NCBI GenBank assembly: GCA_963814905.1
Contig: CAWFEM010000010.1
Location: 1-64,000 of the forward strand
Source: DASWJZ01 sp963814905
Lineage (GTDB): Bacteria > Pseudomonadota > Alphaproteobacteria > Rhizobiales > Afifellaceae
Reading direction: 5' to 3'
Length of the DNA: 64,000 bases
Below the pieces are notes generated by a model. That model was given only the letters and a program-made list of their open reading frames with translations, had not been told where the DNA came from and searched no databases. The position numbers and the translations under genes are program-made. This document shows, in pieces, positions 49,741-59,975 of this stretch. Positions within the stretch are counted from its first letter, which is position 1. Each line of letters starts with the position of its first letter.

Positions 49741-49835
49741 GTCATGCCCGGACTTGATCCGGGCATCCATTCCCTGACGCCGCCGATATCCCCCACCGTT
49801 ACGGAATGGATTGCCGGGTCAAGCCCGGCAATGAC
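49741..49835. repeat. Bipartite long inverted repeat, REP/MITE-like
   Basis: Two 33-base arms (49741-49773 and 49803-49835) match each other as inverted repeats at roughly 27 positions, and both begin GTCAT at the outer edge. Each arm contains its own hairpin: ATGCCCGGA/TCCGGGCAT, and ATTGCCGGG/CCCGGCAAT. This GTCATGCCCGG... type is common between alphaproteobacterial genes. The rest of 49551-49960 shows no gene I can support. Confidence 0.8.
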
Positions 49836-49970
49836 GACATTCCTGAGAGGCCGGGCGCGGCACACGAACGGCGGCGTCCTTCCCCCTCCCTCGGACCGCG
49901 AGGGCTCGCGCGCGGAAGGGGCGCCCGCGGATTTATCCCCGCGCCGGCAAGCCCATTTAGGATGCGCGCG

Positions 49971-50465
49971 ATGCCGCACGAATCGCGCTATCCGCTAGAG
50001 ACGATCGAGGCCGCCCGCACGCTCTACCGCGAGGGGACGCGCGTGCGCGACATCGCGGCGGCGACGGGCATGAGCGTCGGCGCGCTCTATTATCACCTCG
50101 ACGGCCACGCGCTGCCCGGGCTCGCGCCACCCCGCCTGCCGCGCCGGCGCGAGGTGGAGCGCGCGGCGACGCCGATGCCCTCGCGCGGACGGCAAAGACT
50201 CGCGGCGCGGCTCTTTCGCGCGGCGGAACGGCAGGCGCGCAAGCTCGAACGCTCGCTCACCTGGGATTTCCAGCGCAAGGAGGATCGCGCGCTCGACCTT
50301 CAGGCGCTGCGCGAGCTGACGCGCATCCTGCGCGACCTGTCCGTGCTGGAGGATTCTTGCGCCCGCGCCGGGCGGCGGGAGCGCGGCGGCGGCAGCGTCG
50401 AGCATGAGCAGGCGCTGGCGGTGGAGGGACGCGCGGTGGTGATCAGCCGGACGAAGACGGGGTGA
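49971..50465 (+). CDS. Helix-turn-helix domain protein of unknown function
   Basis: The 164-residue protein opens with a resolvase-like helix-turn-helix (TIEAARTLYREGTRVRDIAAATGMSVGALYYHLDG). A basic Arg-rich middle and a helical segment (LQALRELTRILRDLSVLEDS) follow. ATGs at 49962 and 49971 are both possible; neither has a strong ribosome-binding site. It sits between a palindromic repeat and the SIR2-STAND gene. It could be a regulator or a recombinase/terminase-like DNA-binding protein; the evidence does not decide. Confidence 0.6.
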   Translation: MPHESRYPLETIEAARTLYREGTRVRDIAAATGMSVGALYYHLDGHALPGLAPPRLPRRREVERAATPMPSRGRQRLAARLFRAAERQARKLERSLTWDFQRKEDRALDLQALRELTRILRDLSVLEDSCARAGRRERGGGSVEHEQALAVEGRAVVISRTKTG

Positions 50466-50552
50466 AGAAAGTGGGCGGCGGCTGGCCGTTTTGCGGCAGA
50501 AGCGGACGCAGCTGTATCGGTCTGGCCAGCGGAATGCAGAGTGCCCTTTTCT

Positions 50553-53500
50553 TCATGCGGTCATCACATCTACTGCCACGGGTCCTTTGGCGTTGAACCT
50601 TAGTTCCAGCGATACGCGTCTGCCCTTTTGGAGATTGTCCCATACGTTCTCATCGCGGCAATCCAAAGGGCGAAAATAAGCGTCCACTATCATCCCGGGA
50701 ATCTCGATGAACCCAAACACTGCCCGAATGTCCCGAACTGTGCCGATGAAACGGCCGTCTGGCGAACCTGCGTTTTGCACCGGGAGCCGAGGCAGTTGCT
50801 TTTCTCGACCTGGCACTTTCATTCTTTCTGCATTTGTAATTGCGGACGCGAACTCCTCCCGTTCGTGGCGCATGAAGCGATATCGGATGGCATGAATGTG
50901 CAACAGAACGCTTTCATCCTCGGGAGTAAATGATTTCTGAAGGGGCGAAGCCAATTCGTCCCTGAAGTCATCGCCGTCCTCAAGCATGAGTTCGAAGATC
51001 GCTTGATTGATTACCTTGCTCTGCGGCTTTTCTCGCAAACAGTTACGCAACGCGGCAAATCCTTTCTCTCGGTCGTCGCGTCCCAGAGCCCGGGCATAGG
51101 TGGCCGCCACGAATTCTAAATGAGGTTGGTCGGCTAGCGTTTTCTCCAGCATGACGAGTCCACTCGCCTTGGAACCCAGGATTCGTTTGAGACGAAATTT
51201 CTCCTTGATCAACGCCTCAAAATCCGGCGACCGCGCCAGTCCCTTTGCCAAGGTTCTCTCAGCGTCCTCGATACTCCGCAGTATTTGCGCATCGGCTATT
51301 GTGGCTCCTCCGGGCGAACAACTCCGCATTCGGTCGGTCAAGTCATCAAGTGCCAAGCGCGCCATCAGCGCGCAAACGTATGGGTCCTCAAACTCATCTC
51401 CACGCAAACTCCGAAGAAGCCCCCGCGCTTCTGAACGGAGAGATCGCCGGTTCAGCTCGTCTTTCTCTTGAAAAGCTTCACGAGCCAACAGAGAAGCTCT
51501 ACTGTGCTTCAGCGCCCTGTCATTAGGGCGCGCTGCTTCGGCCCTACTCAGCCGTTCGCGAGCAAGCTCCAGATCACCACGTGAGTGATTCATCTCCAGG
51601 ATCGCTTGCTGCTGAAGAACAAAAACATCACCGCCTGTAATATCCTCAGCAACCCCCAGTATCGCCCGCCTGTCTTCAAGTCCATTAGTCAACTCTCTAA
51701 GACTTTTAGATCCGATCATTCTTTTTAGGGCGTCGTTATCGGACGAGTAGGTCGTATTCATCGCGGCGATGACCCGTTTGTATTGAGCGACCTGTTTGCT
51801 CTGGGTATCTAAGACTCTGCGAAAAACAATGTCAGCGATTTGCGGGTGGCGTGTTCGGTAGGCATAGTCCCTTGATCCTGGGTCCATCGCCGCAAAGACC
51901 ATCCCCTTTAAGGGGCCAAGAAAGCGTTTTTCAAAGTCGTTGAAGCTGATTCCGCTGAACTCGATGAACAAGACTTGCTCTGACCGGGACACGAAATCTG
52001 TTCAAAGTACAGACAAGAAGATAGAGTTCCTGCGCTTCCGTCAAAAGCACGCGATTATATTCTTCGAGCAGAATGTCTTCTAGCGGCCGCCCCTGCGTAG
52101 CTTCATAAAGAGCCACCAGTAACTGCTTGTCGGCAAGCTCTATGAATATTTCCTTTCGTCTCTGTCGGGGCTCGGCAGCCAACAGTCCGAGCGCACCATG
52201 TCGCTCTAAAAGTATAAGAAGAGCATCCACCTCACTGTCATGCAAATTGTGAAGGCCTGCTGAGAACTTCAGCCGATCGCCCAGAGCTTCGAGCGAATTC
52301 CCAAGAGCGGCATGCGTATCTGTTACCACTACGGTGATTGGCACCGAAGTCCGATCCAAGGCGTCGAGTAGAACCGTTAGCGCGGAAATCTGATCCGCCA
52401 CGTGATCGACAGCTAGCACGACGCGAAGACCGGTTAGTTCATAAAGCTCTTGTAATGGCTCAGGGCGTAAGATAGCTCCGGGCGACGCGAAAAGAACGAG
52501 ATGGCCATATTTCGTCGCTAAGTCATAAGCAATACGCCGTAATAAGACGGTTTTTCCGGCTCCCGCCACCCCTCGAAGTGCAATTGCGGAACTGTTTTCT
52601 TCGGCTTGGCAAAGCGCCATAGTCCTAAGCATCAGCGTCGAGTACGATGTGCGTTCGATGTCAAAGCCTTGCTCAATCGGAATCCACGACTGATCTCACC
52701 TTTGTAAAATGTCTCGGGAGTTAGCGGCGGTGAAATCATGCCGACGTGAACGTGCTCGACGTTGTTCTGCAAGAAAGCAATAATCGAGGGCGGCGCGGAT
52801 ACATTGCGGCGAAAATGCCGCTCTATAGAGTGCTGTGTTGGCGGTATTGCAGCGTGCAGAACGCGGTCGTCTGCATCAACTGCACTGTCGAGGACTTCCA
52901 TAAAATCATCGAAGGACGCCTGAATTGGCGTCATTCGTTGTTTCGAGAGGAGCGATGCTTCGTAGGAATTAACCTGAGGAGAAATGAAATAATACATCGG
53001 GCGGCCAAGCGCGTCGCGCTCTACGGCGCCGAGAATTGCTTTGATATGTGGGTCAGCCAAGCGCGTTCCGACGAATATCAGAGGGTATCTTAGCGCTAAA
53101 TCTTCAAGGCGCCTGAAGAGCCGCTTTCGGGTTGCGCCGAAATTCAAGTAGGACGAAGTCGTCAGGATGAGAGGGGCGTCGGGCTCATAGAGCCGATCTA
53201 TACTACCGTGAAGTTTGAAATAGGGGAGCGGATTGGGAGCGGCTGCTAAATCCTTCTCTATGCTGTTTTGGTCACGGTGAAAGACACAAATCGTTTGAGA
53301 AGGGTTTTCGTTTTCCTTGTACGCGTCCTCGACTAGAAGATCGTAGTTCAGACTAAATATTGCGCGCCAGCGAAAAGCAGGAAGCAAGCGATGGCTTCGG
53401 CAAGGCTCGAACCCGAGAAATTGGTCGGAGATGAACCGTTCTAGTTGACCCCGGCCCGCTTCGTTCTCCGCGAAAGTTCGCGACCTCTTCCAACGAGGAA

Positions 53501-53676
53501 TCCTTGCACTCTCCATTCAGGAAGTGATCGGCGATTAGATCGCGTAACTCTCCGCCCATTGGTATTGAGCGTCCATCCGAGTGCTTGCTGCCATGGCTTG
53601 CTCCGGCGCCCAGGAATAGAACCCCTTCGCCCCTCAGCACTGCATCTGATAACGTTCGGGGAATTGAAATGGGCAG
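50553..53676 (-). pseudogene. SIR2-STAND ATPase with C-terminal cold-shock-like domain, three frameshifts
   Basis: Four successive frames rebuild one protein of about 1040 residues. SIR2 domain: GVLFLGAGASHG, then AIFSLNYDLLVEDAY, YFKLHGSIDRLY and LIFVGTRLADPHIKAIL. A linker (ETFYKG...WIPIEQGFDIERTSYS) leads to a P-loop ATPase (ALRGVAGAGKTVLLRR; VVLAVDHVAD). A long helical repeat-like region follows, then a cold-shock-like domain at 50556-50768 (GTVRDIRAVFGFIEI ... GPVAVDV). Breaks: extra T at 53473-53475, a missing base near 52691-52698, an extra base near 51957. AGGGAGG is followed by CTG at 53676, not ATG. Lower GC than neighbours suggests transfer. Anti-phage NADase defence is the likely role. 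Confidence 0.72.
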
Positions 53677-53825
53677 ACCCGCCTCCCTTAAGAGTTGTTC
53701 CCCTCGGCCGTGTAAACAAACTTGCACGGGGGCGCCAGAAGGCGGAGCCGAAAAGGGGCCGTCAGTCGGGGATCGCGAGAGCATTTCGGGCTTCTCAGGC
53801 CGCAAAGCAAAGCCGCGGCAGGCAG

Positions 53826-54288
53826 GCATGAGCCCTCATCTGACCGCTTCTGCCTTCGCCAAGGCTTCGGCGGACAGGTCGCGGGCACCTTCTCCCGGTC
53901 TCGGGGGAAGATTGGCCGTCGTGGCCTTCATGCTTCCCCCTCCCGCCTTCGCCAAGGCTTCCACCTTCGCCCTGGCGGATTACCGCGGACACGTCGCCGG
54001 ACAAGCAAGGGGAGAGGGTGAGGGCGTGGCCTTCATGCTTCCCCCCTCCCTGCCCTCCCCCGCAAGGGGGGAGGGACGCTAATCCCATAGGGCTCCTCAC
54101 CGCGGGGCGCGTGGCGACACGCGCTGAACTTCAGCAGGTTGACGCCCGCAAGCCTGAACCCTCATCCGTCGCCTTCGGCGACACCTTCTCCCGCAACCCG
54201 GATGTTTCCGGGTTGCTACTCATTTGCCGAAGTCGGGAACACCCGACTTCGGTCTCGGGAGAAGGTTGGCGCGGTGGCCGTCGTGTCG
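53826..54288. repeat. Mosaic of palindromic repeats
   Basis: No gene is seen between the SIR2 gene region and 54290. A 17-base hairpin unit GCCTTCGCCAAGGCTTC occurs at 53852 and 53945. A 20-base unit starting GTGGCCTTCATGCTTCC occurs near 53922 and 54028. A CCCTCCCCCGCAAGGGGGGA hairpin lies at about 54050-54075, and CCGAAGTCGGG/CCCGACTTCGG and AACCCGG/CCGGGTT hairpins at 54190-54265. This is a REP-type cluster flanking the putative defence gene. Confidence 0.75.
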
Positions 54289-54289
54289 G

Positions 54290-54499
54290 CTATCGCCGGC
54301 GCGCGCCGCGCGCGGCGGCGGCGACGAGGATGGCGAGGCAGCCGATGAGCAGCGCCCCGCCGTCGAGGAGAGGCCTGGCGCCGAGGCCCGCGACCAGGGC
54401 GGCGACGATGAGGACCCATAGGAGGATCGCGCCGGTCAGGCGCGCGTCGGCGACGAACATGCCGGCGAGCTCGGCGGCGATGTCGCGCAGAAGCGTCAC
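54290..54499 (-). CDS. Small two-TM membrane protein coupled to the upstream permease-like gene
   Basis: The 69-residue frame begins at a GTG overlapping the stop of the upstream gene (GTGA at 54496-54499): (V/M)TLLRDIAAELAGMF. It has two hydrophobic segments (LTGAILLWVLIVAALVAGL and ALLIGCLAILVAAA) and an Arg-rich end. The overlap is the main evidence that it is real. Function is unknown; it is probably a partner of the protein encoded at 54496-55275. Confidence 0.6.
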   Translation of the reverse strand: MTLLRDIAAELAGMFVADARLTGAILLWVLIVAALVAGLGARPLLDGGALLIGCLAILVAAAARGARRR

Positions 54500-55275
54500 G
54501 GCGCGGCCTCCTTGGCGGCCTCTCTGGCGGCCTTCCTGGCAGGTGTGCGCAGGACCGACGCCGTCGCGAGAGCCGTCACCAGGAACGCCGCCACGAGGAC
54601 GAGCAGCGAGAGGTCCTGCCCCGGCCATTCCACGCCGAGGCCTTCGCCGGTCCAGAAGACGCCGAACGCCGACAGCATCACCCCGACGCCGAATTTGAGC
54701 GTGTTCTCCGGCACCTTGGAGAGCGGCTTGTGGATGACGATGCCCGCCGTCAGCACGGCGACGCATGCGGCGGCCGCGCCGATCGCGGCGGGCCACAGGA
54801 GCCCGCGCCCCGCGCCGACCGCGATGACGATGAAGACGACCTCAAGGCCCTCCAGGAGCACGGCCTTGAAGGCCGCAAGACCCGCGATCCAGTCGAGCGA
54901 GGCATGCTTGCGCTTCGCCTCTTCGGTGAGCTCCTTCGTCTCCGCCGCGAAGGCCGCGACCTCGTCGTGCAGCGGCAGCACGCCGGCGGAGCGCAGGATC
55001 GCCTTCCTGAGCCAGCCCATCCCGAAGAGGAGGAGGAGCACCCCGATCGTCAGCTGCAGCACCTTGAGCGGGACGCGGTCGAGCAGCGGGCCGAGCGCGA
55101 CGACCAGGAGGCCGAGCACGGCAAGCGCGACGAACGTGCCGAAGGTCGCCGGCCGCCAGCCGCGCAACGTGGCGACGGCGAGCACGATGGTGAAGGCTTC
55201 GACGACCTCCACCATCGAGGCGACAAAGGCGGCGGCGATCGCCGGGCTGGCGATGCCCCAGGATATCGCATGCAT
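54496..55275 (-). CDS. Multi-TM membrane protein with paired E-x-x-E motifs (COG4280-like)
   Basis: The 259-residue protein has about six membrane helices in two similar halves. Each half contains a Glu-x-x-Glu in a helix: E23/E26 in SMVEVVEAFTIVLAV and E142/E145 in LLEGLEVVFIVIAVG. The second resembles the REGLE iron-binding motif of FTR1 iron permeases. A charged central loop (AAETKELTEEAKRKH) separates the halves. It looks like the predicted membrane protein family COG4280; a metal-ion transport role is inference from the motif. AGAGGA lies 9 bases before the ATG. Confidence 0.7.
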   Translation of the reverse strand: MHAISWGIASPAIAAAFVASMVEVVEAFTIVLAVATLRGWRPATFGTFVALAVLGLLVVALGPLLDRVPLKVLQLTIGVLLLLFGMGWLRKAILRSAGVLPLHDEVAAFAAETKELTEEAKRKHASLDWIAGLAAFKAVLLEGLEVVFIVIAVGAGRGLLWPAAIGAAAACVAVLTAGIVIHKPLSKVPENTLKFGVGVMLSAFGVFWTGEGLGVEWPGQDLSLLVLVAAFLVTALATASVLRTPARKAAREAAKEAAP

Positions 55276-55393
55276 CAGGCGCGATCCTCTTTCAGCGGGC
55301 GAGCCTAACGCGCTCCCCCGCCCGCGGCCAACCCGGCGCGGCGATATGAGGCTCCGACGTCAGGCGGCGCATGATTTCACTGAATGCGCGTCT

Positions 55394-55423
55394 GTTTGAC
55401 GGCGTTTGACGGCGTTTGACGGC
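55394..55423 (+). repeat. Three perfect tandem copies of a 10-base unit
   Basis: GTTTGACGGC is repeated three times without interruption, 53 bases upstream of the LysE-type gene. It may be a slippage product or lie in the promoter region. Confidence 0.8.
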
Positions 55424-55475
55424 AACAGCCTGTTTGCCGCAGGAGTGCTGAAACGCCAACGCGGCGGAACGACCG

Positions 55476-56073
55476 ATGGCCGAGAACGCTCTGCTCCTGC
55501 TTCTTGCCGCTCTGCCGCTGATGGGAAGCCCCGGCCCGGCGACCTTGAGCCTCGCGGCGAGCGGCTCCGCGTTCGGGCTCGCACGATCGCTGCCTTACCT
55601 CGCCGGCATCGTCGCGGGAACCACCGCGGTGCTTCTGATGATCGCCGCCGGGATCGGAACCGTCATCCTGGCGGTGCCGGGTCTCGTGCCGGTCATCGCG
55701 GTCCTGGCGGCCTGCTACATCCTCTACCTCGCCTACCGGATCGCGACGGCCCCGGTCATCGCCGATCCGGCGCACGACCGGCCGGCGCCCTCCGTGACGC
55801 GGCGGACTGCTGCTCGCGATCGCCAACCCCAAGGCGTTCGCCGCGATCGGCGCGGTCTATGCGGGAATCGCCGTCGTTCCGGGGCATCCCGTGGCCGACG
55901 CCGCCTGGAAGGTCGGGCTCCTCTTCGCCGTCATCATCGTCGTCAATTCCGCCTGGCTTGCGATCGGGGCGTCCTTCGCCAGGCTGCTGAGGCGGCCGGC
56001 GGTAGGGCGGGCGGCGAATATCGGCTTCGCGGTCCTCCTGGTCCTTTCCGTCGCCGCCGCGCTCCTTCACTAG
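55476..56073 (+). pseudogene. LysE/RhtB-family exporter, one-base frameshift
   Basis: An inner-membrane amino-acid or metabolite exporter. The first frame has the family opening (LLLLLAALPLMGSPGPATLSLAASG) and helices to residue about 105. The second frame supplies the conserved GGLLLAIANPKAFAAIGAVY and the last two helices, stopping at 56073. Removing one base at about 55797-55800 joins them as SVTGGLLLAIANPKAF and gives 198 residues, a normal length. Substrate is unknown. Confidence 0.82.
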
Positions 56074-56189
56074 GGGGCACGAAAGTCCCGGGAATCCGCC
56101 GCCGCCGGTTTGATCTCCGCATCCGACCCTATTATCTGGGCCGGCCACATGATCTGGGCCAGCCGCGCCGCGATCCGTCGGAACCTGAA

Positions 56190-57429
56190 ATGCCGAAGCA
56201 CAAAGTCGCCATGCTGACCGCCGGGGGCCTCGCCCCCTGCCTCTCCTCCGCGGTCGCGGCGCTGATCGAGCGCTACACGGAGGTGGCGCCGGAGGTGGAG
56301 ATCGTCGGCTATATCGGCGGCTATCGCGGGCTTCTGAAGGGCGAGAGCGTCACGCTCGACGAGGAGGCGCGCGCGCATGCCGCGATCCTCGACCGGCATG
56401 GCGGCTCGCCCATCGGCAACAGCCGCGTCAAGCTTACCAACGTCGCCGACGCGGTGAAGCGCGGCTTCGTCAAGGAGGGCGAGAACCCGCTCACCGTCGC
56501 CGCGCGGCGACTGAGCGATGACGGGATCACCATCCTCCACACGATCGGCGGCGACGACACCTCCACCACCGCCGCCGACCTCGCCGCCTACCTGAAGGAG
56601 AACGGCTACGGCCTGACCGTCGTCGGCCTGCCCAAGACCGTCGACAACGACATCGTCCCGATCCGCCAGTCGCTCGGCGCGATGACCGCGGCGGAAGAGG
56701 GCGCGATCTTCTTCGAGAACGTCGTCAACGAGTGCGACGGCGAGCCCGCGCACGCTCGTCGTCCACGAAGTGATGGGACGGAATTGCGGCTGGCTCACCG
56801 CCGCCACCGCGCGCGCCTACCGCGAGCGGCTGAAGGCGCTGGAGTTCCTGCCCACCTTCAACCTGAAGCCGGAGCGCAAGGCGATCGACGCGGTCTACGT
56901 GCCGGAGCTCGCGATCGAGATCGAGCCGGAAGGCGCCCGCCTGAAGCGCCTGATGGACGCCAAGAGCTGCCTCAGCGTCTTCGTCAGCGAGGGCGCCAAC
57001 GCCGCCGGCATCGTGGAGGAAATGCTGGCGCGCGGCGAGGAGGTGAAGCGCGACGCCTTCGGCCACGTGCAGCTCGACAAGGTCAATGTCGGCGAATGGC
57101 TCGGCAACCGCCTCGGCAAGCTGGTCGGCGCGGAGCGCATCCTGGTGCAGAAATCCGGCTATTTCGCCAGGTCCGCGGCAGCAAACGAAGCCGACCGCCG
57201 GCTGATCCGCGAGATGGCGCATGTCGCCGTGGAATGCGGGCTCTCCGGCACGCCCGGCCTCGTCGGCAACGACGAAGAGCGGGGCGATGCGCTGCGCGCC
57301 GTCGAATTTAAGCGCATCAAGGGCGGCAAGCCCTTCGATATTTCGGCCGGATGGTTCAAGGATATGCTTTCCGCGATCGGCCAGCCCATGGGCGAGCCGG
57401 CCGCGGCCGCGCATGCCGGCGGAGACTGA
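56190..57429 (+). pseudogene. pfp: 6-phosphofructokinase, PPi-dependent type, one-base frameshift
   Basis: The enzyme interconverts fructose-6-phosphate and fructose-1,6-bisphosphate. IGGDDTST carries Asp in place of the second Gly of ATP-PFK (GGDGS), a marker of pyrophosphate dependence; LPKTVDND is the catalytic loop. The frame breaks near 56736. Removing one G gives NECTASPRTLVVHEVMGRNCGW and a full 412-residue protein ending at 57429. It lies 72 bases before edd, on the same strand. Confidence 0.87.
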
Positions 57430-57501
57430 GTTGCGCGGCGAAACGATATGTGGGGAGGGTGATGCTCGAAGGGCGCGGATGATTCAGCGAAGGAACGCTT
57501 C

Positions 57502-59330
<1,829 letters not shown>

Positions 59331-59334
<4 letters not shown>

Positions 59335-59975
59335 GCCGCAGCGAAGCGTTGCAGCCGATCGTCGCGGCAGCGCCGGTCGTTCCCGTCGTCGTCATCGAGG
59401 AGAGCGCCGCCGCGGTGCCGCTCGCCCGCGCGCTCTGCGCCGGCGGGCTCAGGGTGATCGAGATCACGCTCCGGACCCGCGCCGCGACGGACGCGATCAA
59501 GGCGATCGCGGCTGAGGTGGAGGACGCGATCGTCGGCGCCGGCACGGTCTTGAGCAAGGGCCAGTTCGTCGCCGCGGAGAAGGCGGGCGCGCGCTTCATG
59601 GTCTCGCCGGGCGTCAGCCCCGACGTGCTCGCCGCCGCCGCCGATTCTCCCGTCCCGCTGATGCCCGGTGCGGCGACCGCCTCGGAGGCAATGACGCTGA
59701 TGGATTACGGCTACACGATCCTGAAATTCTTTCCCGCCGGTCCGGCCGGCGGCATTCCCTATCTGAAGGCGCTCGCCTCGCCGCTTCCGGCGATCAGCTT
59801 CTGCCCGACCGGCGGGATCGACGCGAAGAACGCCGCCGACTACCTGGCGCTTTCCAACGTCGTCACCGTCGGCGGCTCCTGGGTCGCACCCGCCGACGCG
59901 ATCAGAGACGGCGACTGGGCGCGGATCGAGAAGCTGGCGCGCGAGGCGTCGACGCTCGGACGGAGGGCGGCATGA
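59331..59975 (+). CDS. eda: KDPG aldolase (Eda)
   Basis: Eda cleaves 2-keto-3-deoxy-6-phosphogluconate to pyruvate and glyceraldehyde-3-phosphate. The 214-residue class I aldolase has IEITLRTRAATDAI (catalytic Glu), VGAGTVLS, ARFMVSPGVS, the Schiff-base Lys in ILKFFPAGPAGG and SFCPTGGID. It overlaps edd at its start and pgi at its end, both by ATGA, so the three genes are translationally coupled. Confidence 0.96.
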
